Positions 37,815 through 47,010 of a stretch of DNA of 64,000 nucleotides are shown here, piece after piece. The position numbers were made by a program, and so were the translations under genes. This DNA comes from Methylomonas montana (GTDB lineage: Bacteria > Pseudomonadota > Gammaproteobacteria > Methylococcales > Methylomonadaceae): assembly GCF_030490285.1 (NCBI RefSeq), contig NZ_CP129884.1:558001-622000 (forward strand). The letters are read 5' to 3'. The notes under the pieces were generated by a model. That model ran no database searches, was not told where the DNA came from, and saw nothing but the letters and a program-made list of their open reading frames with translations. The stretch's first letter is position 1. Every line of letters begins with the position of its first letter.

Positions 37815-39623
37815 TTGAATACGTTACAAAATTCGCGCAAAACCATGACCGATAGCCAAGTTTACAAGCGCTTGCTGGCGTTTGTGCTGCCGTATTGGCG
37901 GCTGTTTTTGGTGAGCGCCGTCGGTTTTGCCATTTACGCCGCCACCGAACCGGCGGTGGTGATGATCATTCAGCGCATCATCGACAGTTTTGGGGCGCAG
38001 GATCGGGGGGATATTCAATACCTGCCGCTGGCTTTTGTGGTGCTGTTCTTGGTACGCGGTGTCGGCTCGTTTTTAGGCAATTATTATCTGGCGCGGATTT
38101 CCGGCAATCTGATTCACAAATTACGTTGCGAGATATTTAATCAGTACACCCGCTTGTCGGTGCAGTATTTCGATGGCCATAACAGCGGTTATATGATTTC
38201 GCGGATCACCAACAATATCGGCGAAGTCACTCGGGCGACATCCGATTCGATCCGCTCCTTCGTGCGCGAAGGTTTTACCGCGGTCGGATTGCTCGGCTAT
38301 CTGGCCTACACCAACTGGCAACTGTCACTGGTGTTTCTGGCGATTGCGCCGGTGGTGGCGGTCATGGTGCGTTATGTCGGCAAGCGTCTAAAGCGATTGA
38401 GCCGCAATATGCAGGATACGGTCGGCGATTTGACGCATATCACCTCGGAAATGGTCTCGGGTAATCGCATCGTCAAAAGCTTTGGCGGCGAGCAATACGA
38501 GCGGCAACGCTTCAAAACGGCCAGCCTGGAAAATCGCGGCCAACATCGCAAGCTGATCATGACTGTGTCGCTGAATAACCCATTGATGCAATTAGTAATC
38601 TCTTTTGCGCTGGCGGGCATGATGTATCTGGCCTTGATTTTGATGAAGGCATCCAGTCCGGGCGAATTCGTCGGGTTCTTTACCGCGGCATTTTTGTTGC
38701 CGAAGCCGATTCGCCAGTTGAGCGACGCCAATTCCGAGATTCTGCGTGGTATCGCCGCCGCCGAGTCTTTGTTCGAAGTGTTGGACGAGCCGGCCGAAAT
38801 CGACGGCGGCGATTATCAAGTCGAGCGTAGCCAGGGGCGCATCGAGTTCAAAAACTTAAGTTTCAGCTACGCCGGTAGCGAAACGCCGGCTTTGGATAAT
38901 ATCAATCTGGTCATCGAGCCGGGCCAGACCGTGGCCTTGGTCGGCGCCTCCGGCGGCGGCAAGAGCACGATGATCAATTTACTGCCCCGTTTTTACGACT
39001 ACGTGCAAGGCGAGATTTTGATCGACGGCGTCGAGTTGAAGCGCTACCGTCTGGGCAGTCTGCGCCGGCAAATTGCGTTGGTGACGCAGAATGTCACGCT
39101 GTTCAATGCCTCTGTGGCTAACAATATCGCATATGGGGCTTTGCAAGGCGCGGCGCGCGAGCACATCGAACAAGCGGCGACCGATGCTTACGCGATGGAC
39201 TTCATCGCTAAAATGGCGCGGGGTTTGGATACCGAAATCGGCGAGAACGGCGTCAAACTGTCCGGCGGCCAGCGCCAACGTTTGGCCTTGGCACGCGCCT
39301 TGTTGAAGGACGCGCCGATTTTGATATTGGACGAAGCCACCTCGGCCTTGGATACCGAATCGGAGCGCTATATTCAGGCCGCGTTAAACCGCGTGATGCT
39401 GGGTCGCACTACCTTGGTAGTGGCGCACCGCTTGTCGACTATCGAAGGTGCGGACGTGATTTTAGTGATGGACAAAGGCCGTATCGTCGAACAAGGCTCG
39501 CATCACGAGCTGCTCGCTCGCGATGGCGCTTATGCAAAATTGCACAAGATGCAGTTTCAGGATGTCGGTCAGTCCGATTCTGGCGGGCATGCGGTGAATC
39601 ATCCGCAACCGCTAGCAGGATAA
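37815..39623 (+). CDS. msbA: Lipid A export ATP-binding/permease protein MsbA
   Basis: Flips lipid A-core across the inner membrane. 602 residues from TTG 37815 (aaagg 9 bases upstream); ATG 37845 would give 592 residues and is a serious alternative. A six-helix ABC exporter domain (about 20-320) is followed by the ATPase domain: Walker [17 protein letters not shown]-loop VTQNVTLFN, signature [16 protein letters not shown], Walker [14 protein letters not shown]-loop [10 protein letters not shown]. Its place beside LPS core genes fits the role. Confidence 0.96.
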   Translation: MNTLQNSRKTMTDSQVYKRLLAFVLPYWRLFLVSAVGFAIYAATEPAVVMIIQRIIDSFGAQDRGDIQYLPLAFVVLFLVRGVGSFLGNYYLARISGNLIHKLRCEIFNQYTRLSVQYFDGHNSGYMISRITNNIGEVTRATSDSIRSFVREGFTAVGLLGYLAYTNWQLSLVFLAIAPVVAVMVRYVGKRLKRLSRNMQDTVGDLTHITSEMVSGNRIVKSFGGEQYERQRFKTASLENRGQHRKLIMTVSLNNPLMQLVISFALAGMMYLALILMKASSPGEFVGFFTAAFLLPKPIRQLSDANSEILRGIAAAESLFEVLDEPAEIDGGDYQVERSQGRIEFKNLSFSYAGSETPALDNINLVIEPGQTVALVGASGGGKSTMINLLPRFYDYVQGEILIDGVELKRYRLGSLRRQIALVTQNVTLFNASVANNIAYGALQGAAREHIEQAATDAYAMDFIAKMARGLDTEIGENGVKLSGGQRQRLALARALLKDAPILILDEATSALDTESERYIQAALNRVMLGRTTLVVAHRLSTIEGADVILVMDKGRIVEQGSHHELLARDGAYAKLHKMQFQDVGQSDSGGHAVNHPQPLAG

Positions 39624-39626
39624 AAT

Positions 39627-39656
39627 TCAAGCGGCGGACTGGATTCCGCCGCTTGA
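39627..39656. terminator. Bidirectional terminator between msbA and pqqE
   Basis: Perfect 12-base arms tcaagcggcgga / tccgccgcttga around a 6-base loop. It lies between two convergent genes, 3 bases after the msbA stop and 8 before the pqqE end. Flanking A/T tracts are short. Confidence 0.65.
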
Positions 39657-39664
39657 TACAGACT

Positions 39665-40789
39665 TCAGAACAGTTTGGAATTTTTGCTGTTGCGGAACAC
39701 TAGCGGTTTTTCCGCGCCGGACAATGCCAAATAGCGAGCAGAGGCGATGGCTGCGTCGATTCTATGCCGTTCCGGCGATTTGCTGCATACCGGATCGGTG
39801 CTGTACATATCACCGTTGAACAAAAACGCCTGACAGCGGCAGCCGCCGAAGTCTTTATGTTTCTCGTCGCAGCTGCGGCAAGGTTCCTGCATCCACTCGG
39901 TGCCACGGAAAAAGTTGAAGGTCTTGGATTCGTTCCAGATTTGTTCGATGCTGTAGTCCTTGACGTTCGGGCAATCCAGGCCCGGTAATTCGCGTGCCGA
40001 ATGGCAGGGTAGCGCGGTGCCGTCCGGGGCGATGGTCAAAAACGTGGTACCCCAGCCGTTCATGCAGGCTTTCGGCCGATCTTCGTAAAAATCCGGCACC
40101 ACGTAATAAATCTTCATCTTGCCGGCGACTTTTTCCTTATAAGCCTGGGCGATTTTTTCCGCTTCTTCGAATTGTTCCTTGGTTGGCAGCAGCGCGTCGC
40201 GGTTCAGATGCGCCCAGCCGTAATATTGGGTGTTGGCCAGTTCCAGATAGTCGGCGCCGAGGTTTTCGGCCATCTGCAAAATTTCCGGCATCTGGTGAAT
40301 GTTTTCGCGGTGGATCACCACGCACAACACCATCGGATAGCCGTGTTTTTTCACCAGTTTTGCCACTTCCTGCTTGTGTTGATAAGTGGCCGTGCCGGCA
40401 ATGTGGTCGTTGAGTTCCTGAGTGCTGGCCTGGATGCTGACCTGGATATGGTCGAGGCCGGCCTGTTTCAGTTCGACGATTCTGTCTTCGGTTAAGCCAT
40501 AGCCGGATGTGATCAGGTTAGAGTAATAACCCAGCTCGCGGGCGTGGCGCACCAGCTCAGACAAATCCTGCCGAGTCAACGGTTCGCCGCCGGAAAAACC
40601 TAATTGCACCGCGCCCATTTTGCGGGCCTGGCTCAATACGCGTTTCCAGTCGTCGGTGTTCAGTTCATTCGGATATTTGGCATAGTCCAGTGGATTGGAG
40701 CAATACGGGCATTGCAACGGGCATTTATAGCTGAGCTCGGCTAACAGCCAGCGTGGAGGGGTGATATTAAGCTTGTCTGATCCAGCCAT
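39665..40789 (-). CDS. pqqE: PqqA peptide cyclase (radical SAM)
   Basis: Forms the carbon-carbon bond between Glu and Tyr of the PqqA peptide. Radical SAM cluster motif C-x3-C-x2-C in YKCPLQCPYCSNPLDYAKYP, then GFSGGEPLTRQDL; the C-terminal SPASM region binds auxiliary clusters (CRSCDEKHKDFGGCRCQAF, DPVCSKSPERH). 374 residues from ATG 40789; an ATG at 40801 would add four residues. Either start lies inside pqqD, so the two are translationally coupled. Last gene of the pqq cluster. Confidence 0.97.
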   Translation of the reverse strand: MAGSDKLNITPPRWLLAELSYKCPLQCPYCSNPLDYAKYPNELNTDDWKRVLSQARKMGAVQLGFSGGEPLTRQDLSELVRHARELGYYSNLITSGYGLTEDRIVELKQAGLDHIQVSIQASTQELNDHIAGTATYQHKQEVAKLVKKHGYPMVLCVVIHRENIHQMPEILQMAENLGADYLELANTQYYGWAHLNRDALLPTKEQFEEAEKIAQAYKEKVAGKMKIYYVVPDFYEDRPKACMNGWGTTFLTIAPDGTALPCHSARELPGLDCPNVKDYSIEQIWNESKTFNFFRGTEWMQEPCRSCDEKHKDFGGCRCQAFLFNGDMYSTDPVCSKSPERHRIDAAIASARYLALSGAEKPLVFRNSKNSKLF

Positions 40790-41060
40790 TTTGCAATGCA
40801 ATGTTCAAAAAGTTAGTGATGTCGTTAGTCAGGCCGCTGGTGGCGAATTTTTCTTCCAGTTCGGTGACGATTTGCGCCACCAGTCGGCTGCCGTCGCAGA
40901 GCTTGAGTATTTCCGCCGAGCTTTGGTTCAACTCCACCATACCTTCGGGGTAGAGAATCACGTATTTCTGTTGAGCTTCTTCCCATTGCAGCCTATGCAG
41001 CGGCGAAAATTGGATGATTTGATCGGGGGTGATGGTCATGAGGTTCCGGTGTTTAAGCAA
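40767..41060 (-). CDS. pqqD: PqqA-binding chaperone PqqD
   Basis: RiPP recognition element that binds PqqA and presents it to PqqE. 97 residues: ITPDQIIQFSPLHRLQWEEA, VILYPEGMVELNQSSAEILK and LCDGSRLVAQIVTELEEKF are typical. Overlaps the pqqE start. Separated from pqqC by an inserted Uma2-type gene rather than following it directly. Confidence 0.96.
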   Translation of the reverse strand: MLKHRNLMTITPDQIIQFSPLHRLQWEEAQQKYVILYPEGMVELNQSSAEILKLCDGSRLVAQIVTELEEKFATSGLTNDITNFLNIALQNGWIRQA

Positions 41061-41072
41061 ACGGCTAAAGTA

Positions 41073-41636
41073 TTAAGCCGCTTCGATGTCTTCAAAAATT
41101 TCCGCCAGTGGCAGGCTGAGGCTCAAGCTGTGCAGTTGGCAATCGACTTCGCCTATGTAATCGTGTAACAGCCAATCGTGATCGGCTGTGCGGCGAAAGC
41201 ATTCCATCCGGCGGTTGTCGATGTCGACGATCAGATATTCCTGTAGCGATTCCAGCTTACGGTAGGCGACGAACTTGCCGCCTCTATCGTAATCGGCGGT
41301 CGAGTCGGACAGCACTTCGACGATCAATGTCGGATGTGACAGATATTGCTTGGCTTGGCGATCTTCCGGGTGACATGACACCATCACGTCGGGGTAGAAG
41401 AAGGCATCTGCCGTTTCGACACGCAGTTTCATGTCGGCGATATAAGCCCGGCAGGGCGTGCCTCGCAGGCGTTGTTTCAGCGACGCATAAATATTGCCAG
41501 ATACCAAAACATGCTCTTGCCGTGCGCCAGTCATCGCAAATACTTCGCCGGCGACAAATTCGTGTTTTTCCGCTTGGGTTCCTTCCCAAGCCAAAAAGTC
41601 GGCGGCGCTGAAACGAAGCTGTTCGGCGGTTTGCAT
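41073..41636 (-). CDS. Uma2-family (PD-(D/E)XK) putative endonuclease inside the pqq cluster
   Basis: 187 residues of the Uma2/DUF820 family, a PD-(D/E)XK nuclease fold common in cyanobacteria and often in many copies. Visible core: KHEFVAGEVFAMTGARQEHV, DAFFYPDVMVSC with the active-site aspartate, LIVEVLSDSTADYDRGGKF with the E-x-L, then YRKLESLQEYLIVD. I start at ATG 41636 (MQTAEQLRFSAADFLAWE), 5 bases after pqqC; the much longer open frame upstream runs antiparallel-like through pqqC and is not conserved. No role in PQQ synthesis is known; it may be a passenger. Confidence 0.88.
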   Translation of the reverse strand: MQTAEQLRFSAADFLAWEGTQAEKHEFVAGEVFAMTGARQEHVLVSGNIYASLKQRLRGTPCRAYIADMKLRVETADAFFYPDVMVSCHPEDRQAKQYLSHPTLIVEVLSDSTADYDRGGKFVAYRKLESLQEYLIVDIDNRRMECFRRTADHDWLLHDYIGEVDCQLHSLSLSLPLAEIFEDIEAA

Positions 41637-41641
41637 TATTT

Positions 41642-42364
41642 TTAGATATTGAAATAGGGCGGCATGTCGGCCACATAAGCCAGATACATCGCATCGGCCA
41701 TGGTCCACAGCACATCCAGTTTGAATTTCAGGATTTGCACCATTCTTTCCTGTTGCTCGCGGGTTTTGTACCAGTCCAGTGTCAGTTGCAAACCGTGTTC
41801 GACATCGCGGCGGGCTTCGGTCAGGCGTTTTTTGAAATAAATGTAACCTTCCTGTTCGACCCAAGGGTAAACATCTGGCCAGTTGTCCAAGCGCTGTTGA
41901 TGAATTTTCGGCGCGAAAAGTTCCGTCAGCGAGGAACTGGCGGCTTCGTGCCATTCGGCGCGGCGGGCGAAGTTGACATAGGCATCCACCGCAAAGCGCA
42001 CGCCAGGCAATACATGTTCCAAAGACGTAATTTCTTCACGCGTCATGCCGACCGCGATGCCCAACTGTATCCAGGCCTCGATGCCGCCAGGGTCGCCGGG
42101 GTGGCCGTCGTGATCCAGGATGCGTTGCACCCATTTGGCTCGGGTCTCGCGGTCCGGGCAATTGGCCATGATGTTGGCGTCCTTGATCGGAATCATCACT
42201 TGATAATAGAAGCGGTTGGCGACCCAGCCTTGTAGCTGTTGTTTGGTCAGTTTGCCTTCGTTCATCAGCACATGCATCGGATGATGAATGTGGTAGAACT
42301 TTTCCATGCCGCGCAGCTTGGCTTCGAATTCGTCGCGGGACCAGGGTTGATTGTCAGCACTCAT
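41642..42364 (-). CDS. pqqC: Pyrroloquinoline-quinone synthase
   Basis: Catalyses the final ring closure and eight-electron oxidation to PQQ, without a cofactor. 240 residues, a seven-helix heme-oxygenase-like fold. Conserved stretches: [57 protein letters not shown] and [20 protein letters not shown]-like helix ([20 protein letters not shown]). Nine bases after pqqB; followed directly by the Uma2 gene. Confidence 0.97.
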   Translation of the reverse strand: MSADNQPWSRDEFEAKLRGMEKFYHIHHPMHVLMNEGKLTKQQLQGWVANRFYYQVMIPIKDANIMANCPDRETRAKWVQRILDHDGHPGDPGGIEAWIQLGIAVGMTREEITSLEHVLPGVRFAVDAYVNFARRAEWHEAASSSLTELFAPKIHQQRLDNWPDVYPWVEQEGYIYFKKRLTEARRDVEHGLQLTLDWYKTREQQERMVQILKFKLDVLWTMADAMYLAYVADMPPYFNI

Positions 42365-42373
42365 GAGATACCT

Positions 42374-43285
42374 TTATAAGTCAATTTCCAAACCATCGTA
42401 AGACACTTCGATGCCGTTCGTCTCCAGTATCTTACGCTCCGGCGAATCTTCGTCCAGAATTGGGTTAGTGTTATTGATATGAATCAAAATCTTGCGAGCG
42501 TTAGGTACGCCATTTAGCACTTCAATCATACCTCCAGGGCCGGATTGCGGCAGGTGGCCGATCTCGCGGGCATGTTTCTGGCTGATGCCGCGGGTGACCA
42601 TTTCGTCGTCGGTCCAGAAAGTGCCGTCCACCAAAATACAGTCGGCAGCTAGCATGGCCTGTAACACATGCAGCTCGATCTCGCCCAGGCCCGGCGAGTA
42701 ATAGAGCTTTTTACCGGTGGAAATTTGCTCGACAATCACGCCGATATTGTCGCCGTCGTGCGGATCGTGGCGGTGCGGCGAATAGGGCGGCGCCTTACTC
42801 TTTAAAGCGTGTGCATAGATACGAATGTCGTCTATGCCGGGAATCTCGAATGGGGTTTCGTCGCAGGCAATCGGGTGATGATTGACGGTGCAGTAATCCT
42901 TCAGCATGTTGAATAGCGGAAAGCCGCTGGTCAAATCTTGTCTGACCATCTCGGTGCAATACACGTCCAGCGGCTTGCCTTCGCGCAGCATCAGCATGCC
43001 GGTGGTGTGGTCGATTTGGCTGTCGATTAGTAGGACAGCCTTGATGCCGGTGTCGCGGATGCCTTCTTTCGGTTGGATAGCCGGAAAGGCTTCCAGTTGG
43101 GCGCGAATATCCGGCGAGGTATTGAACAGCAGCCAGTTGCGGTTGTCGGTGCTGATCGCTATCGACGATTGGGTGCGGGCTTTGCCATTGAGTTGGCCGT
43201 TGCGCAAGCGTCTGCAATTGTCGCAGTTGCAGTTCCATTGCGGAAAGCCGCCGCCGGCGCCGGCGCCGAGAACTCTAATCTTCAT
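42374..43285 (-). CDS. pqqB: PQQ biosynthesis protein PqqB (metallo-beta-lactamase fold)
   Basis: Beta-lactamase-fold hydroxylase acting on the PqqA-derived tyrosine. 303 residues, family length. N-terminus [20 protein letters not shown] with the zinc-site cysteines [29 protein letters not shown] and [15 protein letters not shown] follow. Preceded by the pqqA attenuator hairpin, so it is probably expressed at a lower level than pqqA. Confidence 0.97.
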   Translation of the reverse strand: MKIRVLGAGAGGGFPQWNCNCDNCRRLRNGQLNGKARTQSSIAISTDNRNWLLFNTSPDIRAQLEAFPAIQPKEGIRDTGIKAVLLIDSQIDHTTGMLMLREGKPLDVYCTEMVRQDLTSGFPLFNMLKDYCTVNHHPIACDETPFEIPGIDDIRIYAHALKSKAPPYSPHRHDPHDGDNIGVIVEQISTGKKLYYSPGLGEIELHVLQAMLAADCILVDGTFWTDDEMVTRGISQKHAREIGHLPQSGPGGMIEVLNGVPNARKILIHINNTNPILDEDSPERKILETNGIEVSYDGLEIDL

Positions 43286-43344
43286 GTTTGCCTAGGGGAT
43301 TGATAAACGAGCGCCGAATGATACGGGATTAAAAATCGACAGGC

Positions 43345-43370
43345 AAAAAAAAGGGGCAGGAAAATGCCCC
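43345..43370 (-). terminator. Attenuator/terminator between pqqA and pqqB
   Basis: On the minus strand the arms ggggca / tgcccc (43353-43370) with a 6-base loop are followed by eight T. This is a good intrinsic terminator placed 24 bases after the pqqA stop, before pqqB. Partial termination here would give pqqA in excess over pqqB-E, as known for other pqq operons. Confidence 0.8.
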
Positions 43371-43393
43371 TTTTTCATGGTCAACCGTAGCGA

Positions 43394-43468
43394 TTAACGG
43401 TTGTAGATGTACATGGTTACTTCAAAACCGAAACGCATGTCGTTATAAGCTGGTGTTTCCCATTTCAT
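43394..43468 (-). CDS. pqqA: PQQ precursor peptide PqqA (24 aa)
   Basis: A 24-residue peptide: it starts MKWETPAYNDMRFGFEVTMY and ends IYNR. The Glu and Tyr that become PQQ are in the conserved E-V-T-M-Y (residues 16 and 20). Too short for usual gene calling. A ggaggg ribosome site lies 8 bases upstream, a strong promoter about 65 bases upstream and an attenuator downstream. First gene of the pqqA-B-C-(Uma2)-D-E cluster. Confidence 0.97.
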   Translation of the reverse strand: MKWETPAYNDMRFGFEVTMYIYNR

Positions 43469-43531
43469 TTGTAATACCCTCCAGAGGTTTTGTTGTTGTG
43501 TGCGATAGCTTGATCGAGAAAGCTGCGCCGA

Positions 43532-43560
43532 AGTATACGATGAAGTTTTTCTTTGCGCAA
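43532..43560 (-). promoter_or_regulatory. Candidate sigma70 promoter of the pqq operon
   Basis: On the minus strand TTGCGC (43560-43555) and TATACT (43537-43532) are separated by 17 bases, about 64 bases before the pqqA start. The -10 box is near consensus. Read from consensus only. Confidence 0.6.
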
Positions 43561-43623
43561 CCGAGCAATCAAACCTTGACTAACAGCGGTTCGAGCCATG
43601 TTACAGCGCTTAAGTTCCCTGGC

Positions 43624-44412
43624 TTACCAGGCCATTTTGATCGCAATCGCCAACAGCACAATCGCGAAATAACGTTTTAACTTTTGCGCAGGCAAGCGGT
43701 GGGCCAGTTTGGCGCCCAATGGTGCGGTAAAAATGCTGGTCAGCACGATGCCGGCAAAAGCCGGCAAGTACAGATAGCCTAGGCTGCCGACCGGTAAGTG
43801 ACTGTCTTGCCAACCCAATACGGCGTAGCTGGCGGCGGCCGACAGCGCAATGGGGATGGCGCAGGCGCTGGAGGTGGCAACGGCGTTTTTCATGGCAAGG
43901 CCATTGCCGACCAGATAAGGCACCGTCATCGTGCCGCCGCCGATACCCAATATTGCCGATAACACGCCGATCAATAGGCCCGTCGGGTAATCCAGAAATT
44001 GTCTTGCAGGACGTGTTGAAGTTTTGGTTTTCCTGGGTATTGCCATTTGCACGCTGGTGTAGAGCAGATAGGCAACGAAAAACCAGCGTAGCAAATCGGC
44101 GCTGATATATTTGGCTAACACCGCGCCGCCACCGGCGCCCAACAACATGCTGGGCGCCAGATGCAATGCTCGCCGCCAGTCGATATTACCCAATTTGTGG
44201 TGCGTGCGTACCGAGGCTGTCGAAGTGAATATCGCGGTTGCCAAGGATGTGGCGACGGCGAGCAGCATAATTTGCTCGGGATTGAAGTGTTGGGCCTGGA
44301 ATAGCCAGGCCAGTACCGGCACGATCAACGCGCCGCCGCCGATGCCGAATAAACCTGCGGCAATACCGGCAAGAATGCCTAGCAACAGACTGGCTAAAAA
44401 AATTTCCGTCAT
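43624..44412 (-). CDS. TauE/SafE-family membrane transporter
   Basis: 262 residues with about eight hydrophobic segments, family of sulfite/sulfonate or other organic-anion exporters. Repeated half motifs are visible: LLGILAGIAAGLFGIGGGAL in the first half and GLLIGVLSAILGIGGGTMTV in the second. I use ATG 44412 (MTEIFLASLLLG) because upstream residues are not hydrophobic and have no ribosome site. Substrate cannot be told. It stands between pqqA and the divergent cca. Confidence 0.9.
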   Translation of the reverse strand: MTEIFLASLLLGILAGIAAGLFGIGGGALIVPVLAWLFQAQHFNPEQIMLLAVATSLATAIFTSTASVRTHHKLGNIDWRRALHLAPSMLLGAGGGAVLAKYISADLLRWFFVAYLLYTSVQMAIPRKTKTSTRPARQFLDYPTGLLIGVLSAILGIGGGTMTVPYLVGNGLAMKNAVATSSACAIPIALSAAASYAVLGWQDSHLPVGSLGYLYLPAFAGIVLTSIFTAPLGAKLAHRLPAQKLKRYFAIVLLAIAIKMAW

Positions 44413-44505
44413 GAAGATTAATGGCTGGGGAATAAGCAAAGCACTATGATACCGAGTCATTTATACTGTGTCTTTTAATCCAAATTGAAGGCGGATGGGT
44501 AAGGC

Positions 44506-45756
44506 ATGAAAACGTATCTGGTCGGCGGCGCAGTTCGCGATCGTTTGCTGGATTATCCGGTCAAGGAAAACGACTGGCTGGTGGTCGGCGAGACTGCGGA
44601 AGCGATGTTGGCTCGTGGTTTTCGGCCGGTCGGCAAAGACTTTCCGGTGTTTTTGCATCCGGTCAGTCAAGAGGAATATGCCTTGGCTCGTACCGAACGT
44701 AAGACTGCCCCAGGCTATAAGGGTTTCGCCGTTCATGCCGCCCCCGATGTGACCTTGGAAGAAGATTTGCTGCGCCGGGATCTGACCGTCAACGCGATGG
44801 CGATGGCTGCCGACGGCGAATTGATCGATCCTTTTCACGGCCGGCGTGATTTGGAAAAACGTATCCTGCGCCACGTCTCACCGGCTTTTACCGAAGATCC
44901 GGTGCGTATTTTGCGCGTCGCGCGTTTCGCCGCCCGCTATGCCCACCTGGGCTTTAGCGTGGCCGAGGAAACACGGCATTTGATGCGGGAGATGGTCGCC
45001 GCCGGCGAAGCCGATTTTCTGGTGGCAGAGCGGGTATGGGCGGAATTACACAAGGCCTTATTGGAGCGGACGCCAGCGACGTTTTTTCAGGTATTGCGAG
45101 ATTGCGGGGCGTTGCGGGTGGTTTTTCCGGAGGTCGATGCGCTGTTTGGCGTGCCGCAGCCGGAGAAATATCATCCGGAAGTCGATACTGGCGTGCATGC
45201 CTTGATGGTGCTTGACCAGGCGGCGCTGTTGTCCGATAAAGCCGAGGTGCGTTTGGCTGCCTTGCTGCACGATTTGGGCAAGGCGCTGACGCCCAGCCAC
45301 TACTGGCCCAGTCATCATGGCCACGAGCAGAAAGGTTTGCCGGTGCTGGCCAAGATGTGCGACAGGCTGAGGGTGCCGAATAGCTTTAAAGCGTTGTGCA
45401 CGCAGGTGATGGAATACCACACTCACTGTCATCGGGCGTTGGACTTGCGAGCCGATACCTTGACCGATATGTTGCAAGCCATCGGTGCATTTAAGCCCGA
45501 CAACCGCTTGGACGAATTTTTACAGGCTTGCGAAGCCGATGCTCGCGGCCGGACTGGTTTCGAAGATCGCCTTTATCCGCAAGCCGACTACATCAGGGCG
45601 GCGGCGACCGCGGCGGCAGGTATCGATACCACGGCTGTTTTGCAAGGCGGCCTGCAAGGCGCTCAGATCGGCGCGGCGATTCATAAATTACGGATCAAGG
45701 CCGTCAACGACTATAAACAACGTTACCATTCGACGATGGCCTTAGAATCCGCATGA
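44506..45756 (+). CDS. cca: Multifunctional CCA-adding tRNA nucleotidyltransferase
   Basis: Adds or repairs the 3' CCA of tRNA. 416 residues, matching the long gammaproteobacterial form with an HD domain. Head: YLVGGAVRDRLLDYPVKEND, DLTVNAMAMAADGELIDPFH, RILRVARFAARYA. The C-terminal HD phosphohydrolase has LAALLHDLGKALTP and H-x-x-H-like residues. The end overlaps the DUF486 gene by 4 bases. Confidence 0.97.
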   Translation: MKTYLVGGAVRDRLLDYPVKENDWLVVGETAEAMLARGFRPVGKDFPVFLHPVSQEEYALARTERKTAPGYKGFAVHAAPDVTLEEDLLRRDLTVNAMAMAADGELIDPFHGRRDLEKRILRHVSPAFTEDPVRILRVARFAARYAHLGFSVAEETRHLMREMVAAGEADFLVAERVWAELHKALLERTPATFFQVLRDCGALRVVFPEVDALFGVPQPEKYHPEVDTGVHALMVLDQAALLSDKAEVRLAALLHDLGKALTPSHYWPSHHGHEQKGLPVLAKMCDRLRVPNSFKALCTQVMEYHTHCHRALDLRADTLTDMLQAIGAFKPDNRLDEFLQACEADARGRTGFEDRLYPQADYIRAAATAAAGIDTTAVLQGGLQGAQIGAAIHKLRIKAVNDYKQRYHSTMALESA

Positions 45757-46103
45757 GTTCCATTCTGATCTCCGCCGGCTTATTGGTTTGCAGCAATGTG
45801 TTCATGACTTTTGCCTGGTATGCACACCTCAAGGAGTTGAACAATAAACCCTGGTTGTTGGCGGCATTAGTCAGTTGGGGGATAGCGCTGTTTGAATATC
45901 TGCTGCAGGTGCCCGCCAACCGTGTTGGCTACACCCAGCTTAGCGTCGGTCAGCTCAAAATTATGCAGGAAGTGATTGCCTTGAGTGTGTTTGTGCCGTT
46001 CTCGGTTTACTACATGAAAGAACCGCTGAAGCTGGATTATCTGTGGGCAGGCTTGTGTTTGCTGGGCGCGGTGTTTTTTATCTTCAGAGCCAAATTGAGC
46101 TGA
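45753..46103 (+). CDS. DUF486/DMT-family small membrane protein
   Basis: 116 residues with four hydrophobic segments; the stretches NVFMTFAWYAHLKEL, LVSWGIALFEYLLQVPANR and VGYTQLSVGQLKIMQEVIAL are characteristic of DUF486, a small drug/metabolite-transporter-like family. Transport substrate unknown. Its start overlaps cca by 4 bases (ATGA), so the two are co-translated. Confidence 0.9.
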   Translation: MSSILISAGLLVCSNVFMTFAWYAHLKELNNKPWLLAALVSWGIALFEYLLQVPANRVGYTQLSVGQLKIMQEVIALSVFVPFSVYYMKEPLKLDYLWAGLCLLGAVFFIFRAKLS

Positions 46104-46141
46104 GCGTGAGCGGATTAGAATAATAAAAATGGATAAACAGC

Positions 46142-47008
46142 ATGCTTAGTTATCGTCACGGTTTTCATGCCGGCAATTTTGCCGATGTTTTAAAACACAG
46201 TCTGCTGACATTAGTCGTCAATGCCTTAAAGCAAAAGGACAAGCCTTTCGTTTATATCGATACGCATGCCGGCGCTGGCAAATATTCGTTAAAAGCCGAA
46301 TTTGCCCAAAAAACCGGTGAATATCAGCAAGGCATTGCCCGAATTTGGGGCGCGGAGCAAGCACCCGCGGAGTTACACGATTACTTGGCGGCGATTCGCG
46401 CGGAGAACACCGGCCGGCAGTTGGTGCGTTATCCCGGTTCGCCGCAATTGGTGAAACGCTTGGTCAGGGCGCAAGATCGGCTATTATTGTCCGAACTACA
46501 CAGCAGTGATTTCGAAGCCTTGCAACAACTGTTTGCCGGCGACAAGCAAGCCATTGTCGCCAAGGAAGACGGTTTGCAAACTCTAAGCAAAAAATTGCCG
46601 CCGATTCAGAAACGTGGCTTGATTCTGATTGACCCCAGTTATGAGATGCGGGACGAATACAAAAAAATCGTTGCCGCTTTGACGACCGCACATCGGCACT
46701 TCGCTACCGGGGTTTATGCGATTTGGTATCCCGTGATAGAACGGGCAGCGGCGGAAAATTTCATGCGGCAATTAATGCAAACCGGCATTCCAAAACAATT
46801 ACGGATCGAGCATTGCGTGGCGGAAGATGGTCCTGGGCGAGGTATGACAGGTTCCGGGATGTTGTTCGTCAATCCGCCTTGGCAGTTGGATAGCCAGGCG
46901 CAATTATTGTTACCTTGGTTGAACAATGTCTTGGCTGCGGGCCAGGGACATTGGAAAGTGGAATGGCAGGTACCGGAAACGATTGCGGAGCGTGTTGTAG
47001 GGAATTAG
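46142..47008 (+). CDS. rlmJ: 23S rRNA (adenine(2030)-N6)-methyltransferase
   Basis: Methylates A2030 of 23S rRNA. 288 residues. N-terminus MLSYRHGFHAGNFADVLKHS is diagnostic; KPFVYIDTHAGAGKYSL is the SAM motif and LILIDPSYEMRDEYKKI the catalytic motif (Ser in place of the more usual second Pro). The C-terminal GSGMLFVNPPWQLD is also typical. Two bases before the following membrane protein gene. Confidence 0.96.
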   Translation: MLSYRHGFHAGNFADVLKHSLLTLVVNALKQKDKPFVYIDTHAGAGKYSLKAEFAQKTGEYQQGIARIWGAEQAPAELHDYLAAIRAENTGRQLVRYPGSPQLVKRLVRAQDRLLLSELHSSDFEALQQLFAGDKQAIVAKEDGLQTLSKKLPPIQKRGLILIDPSYEMRDEYKKIVAALTTAHRHFATGVYAIWYPVIERAAAENFMRQLMQTGIPKQLRIEHCVAEDGPGRGMTGSGMLFVNPPWQLDSQAQLLLPWLNNVLAAGQGHWKVEWQVPETIAERVVGN

Positions 47009-47010
47009 CA

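Noticed and set aside
41637-41954. N-terminal extension of the Uma2 frame to 41954
   Set aside because: It lies in another frame over pqqC, is unlike Uma2 proteins, and the family start MQTAEQLRF is at 41636.
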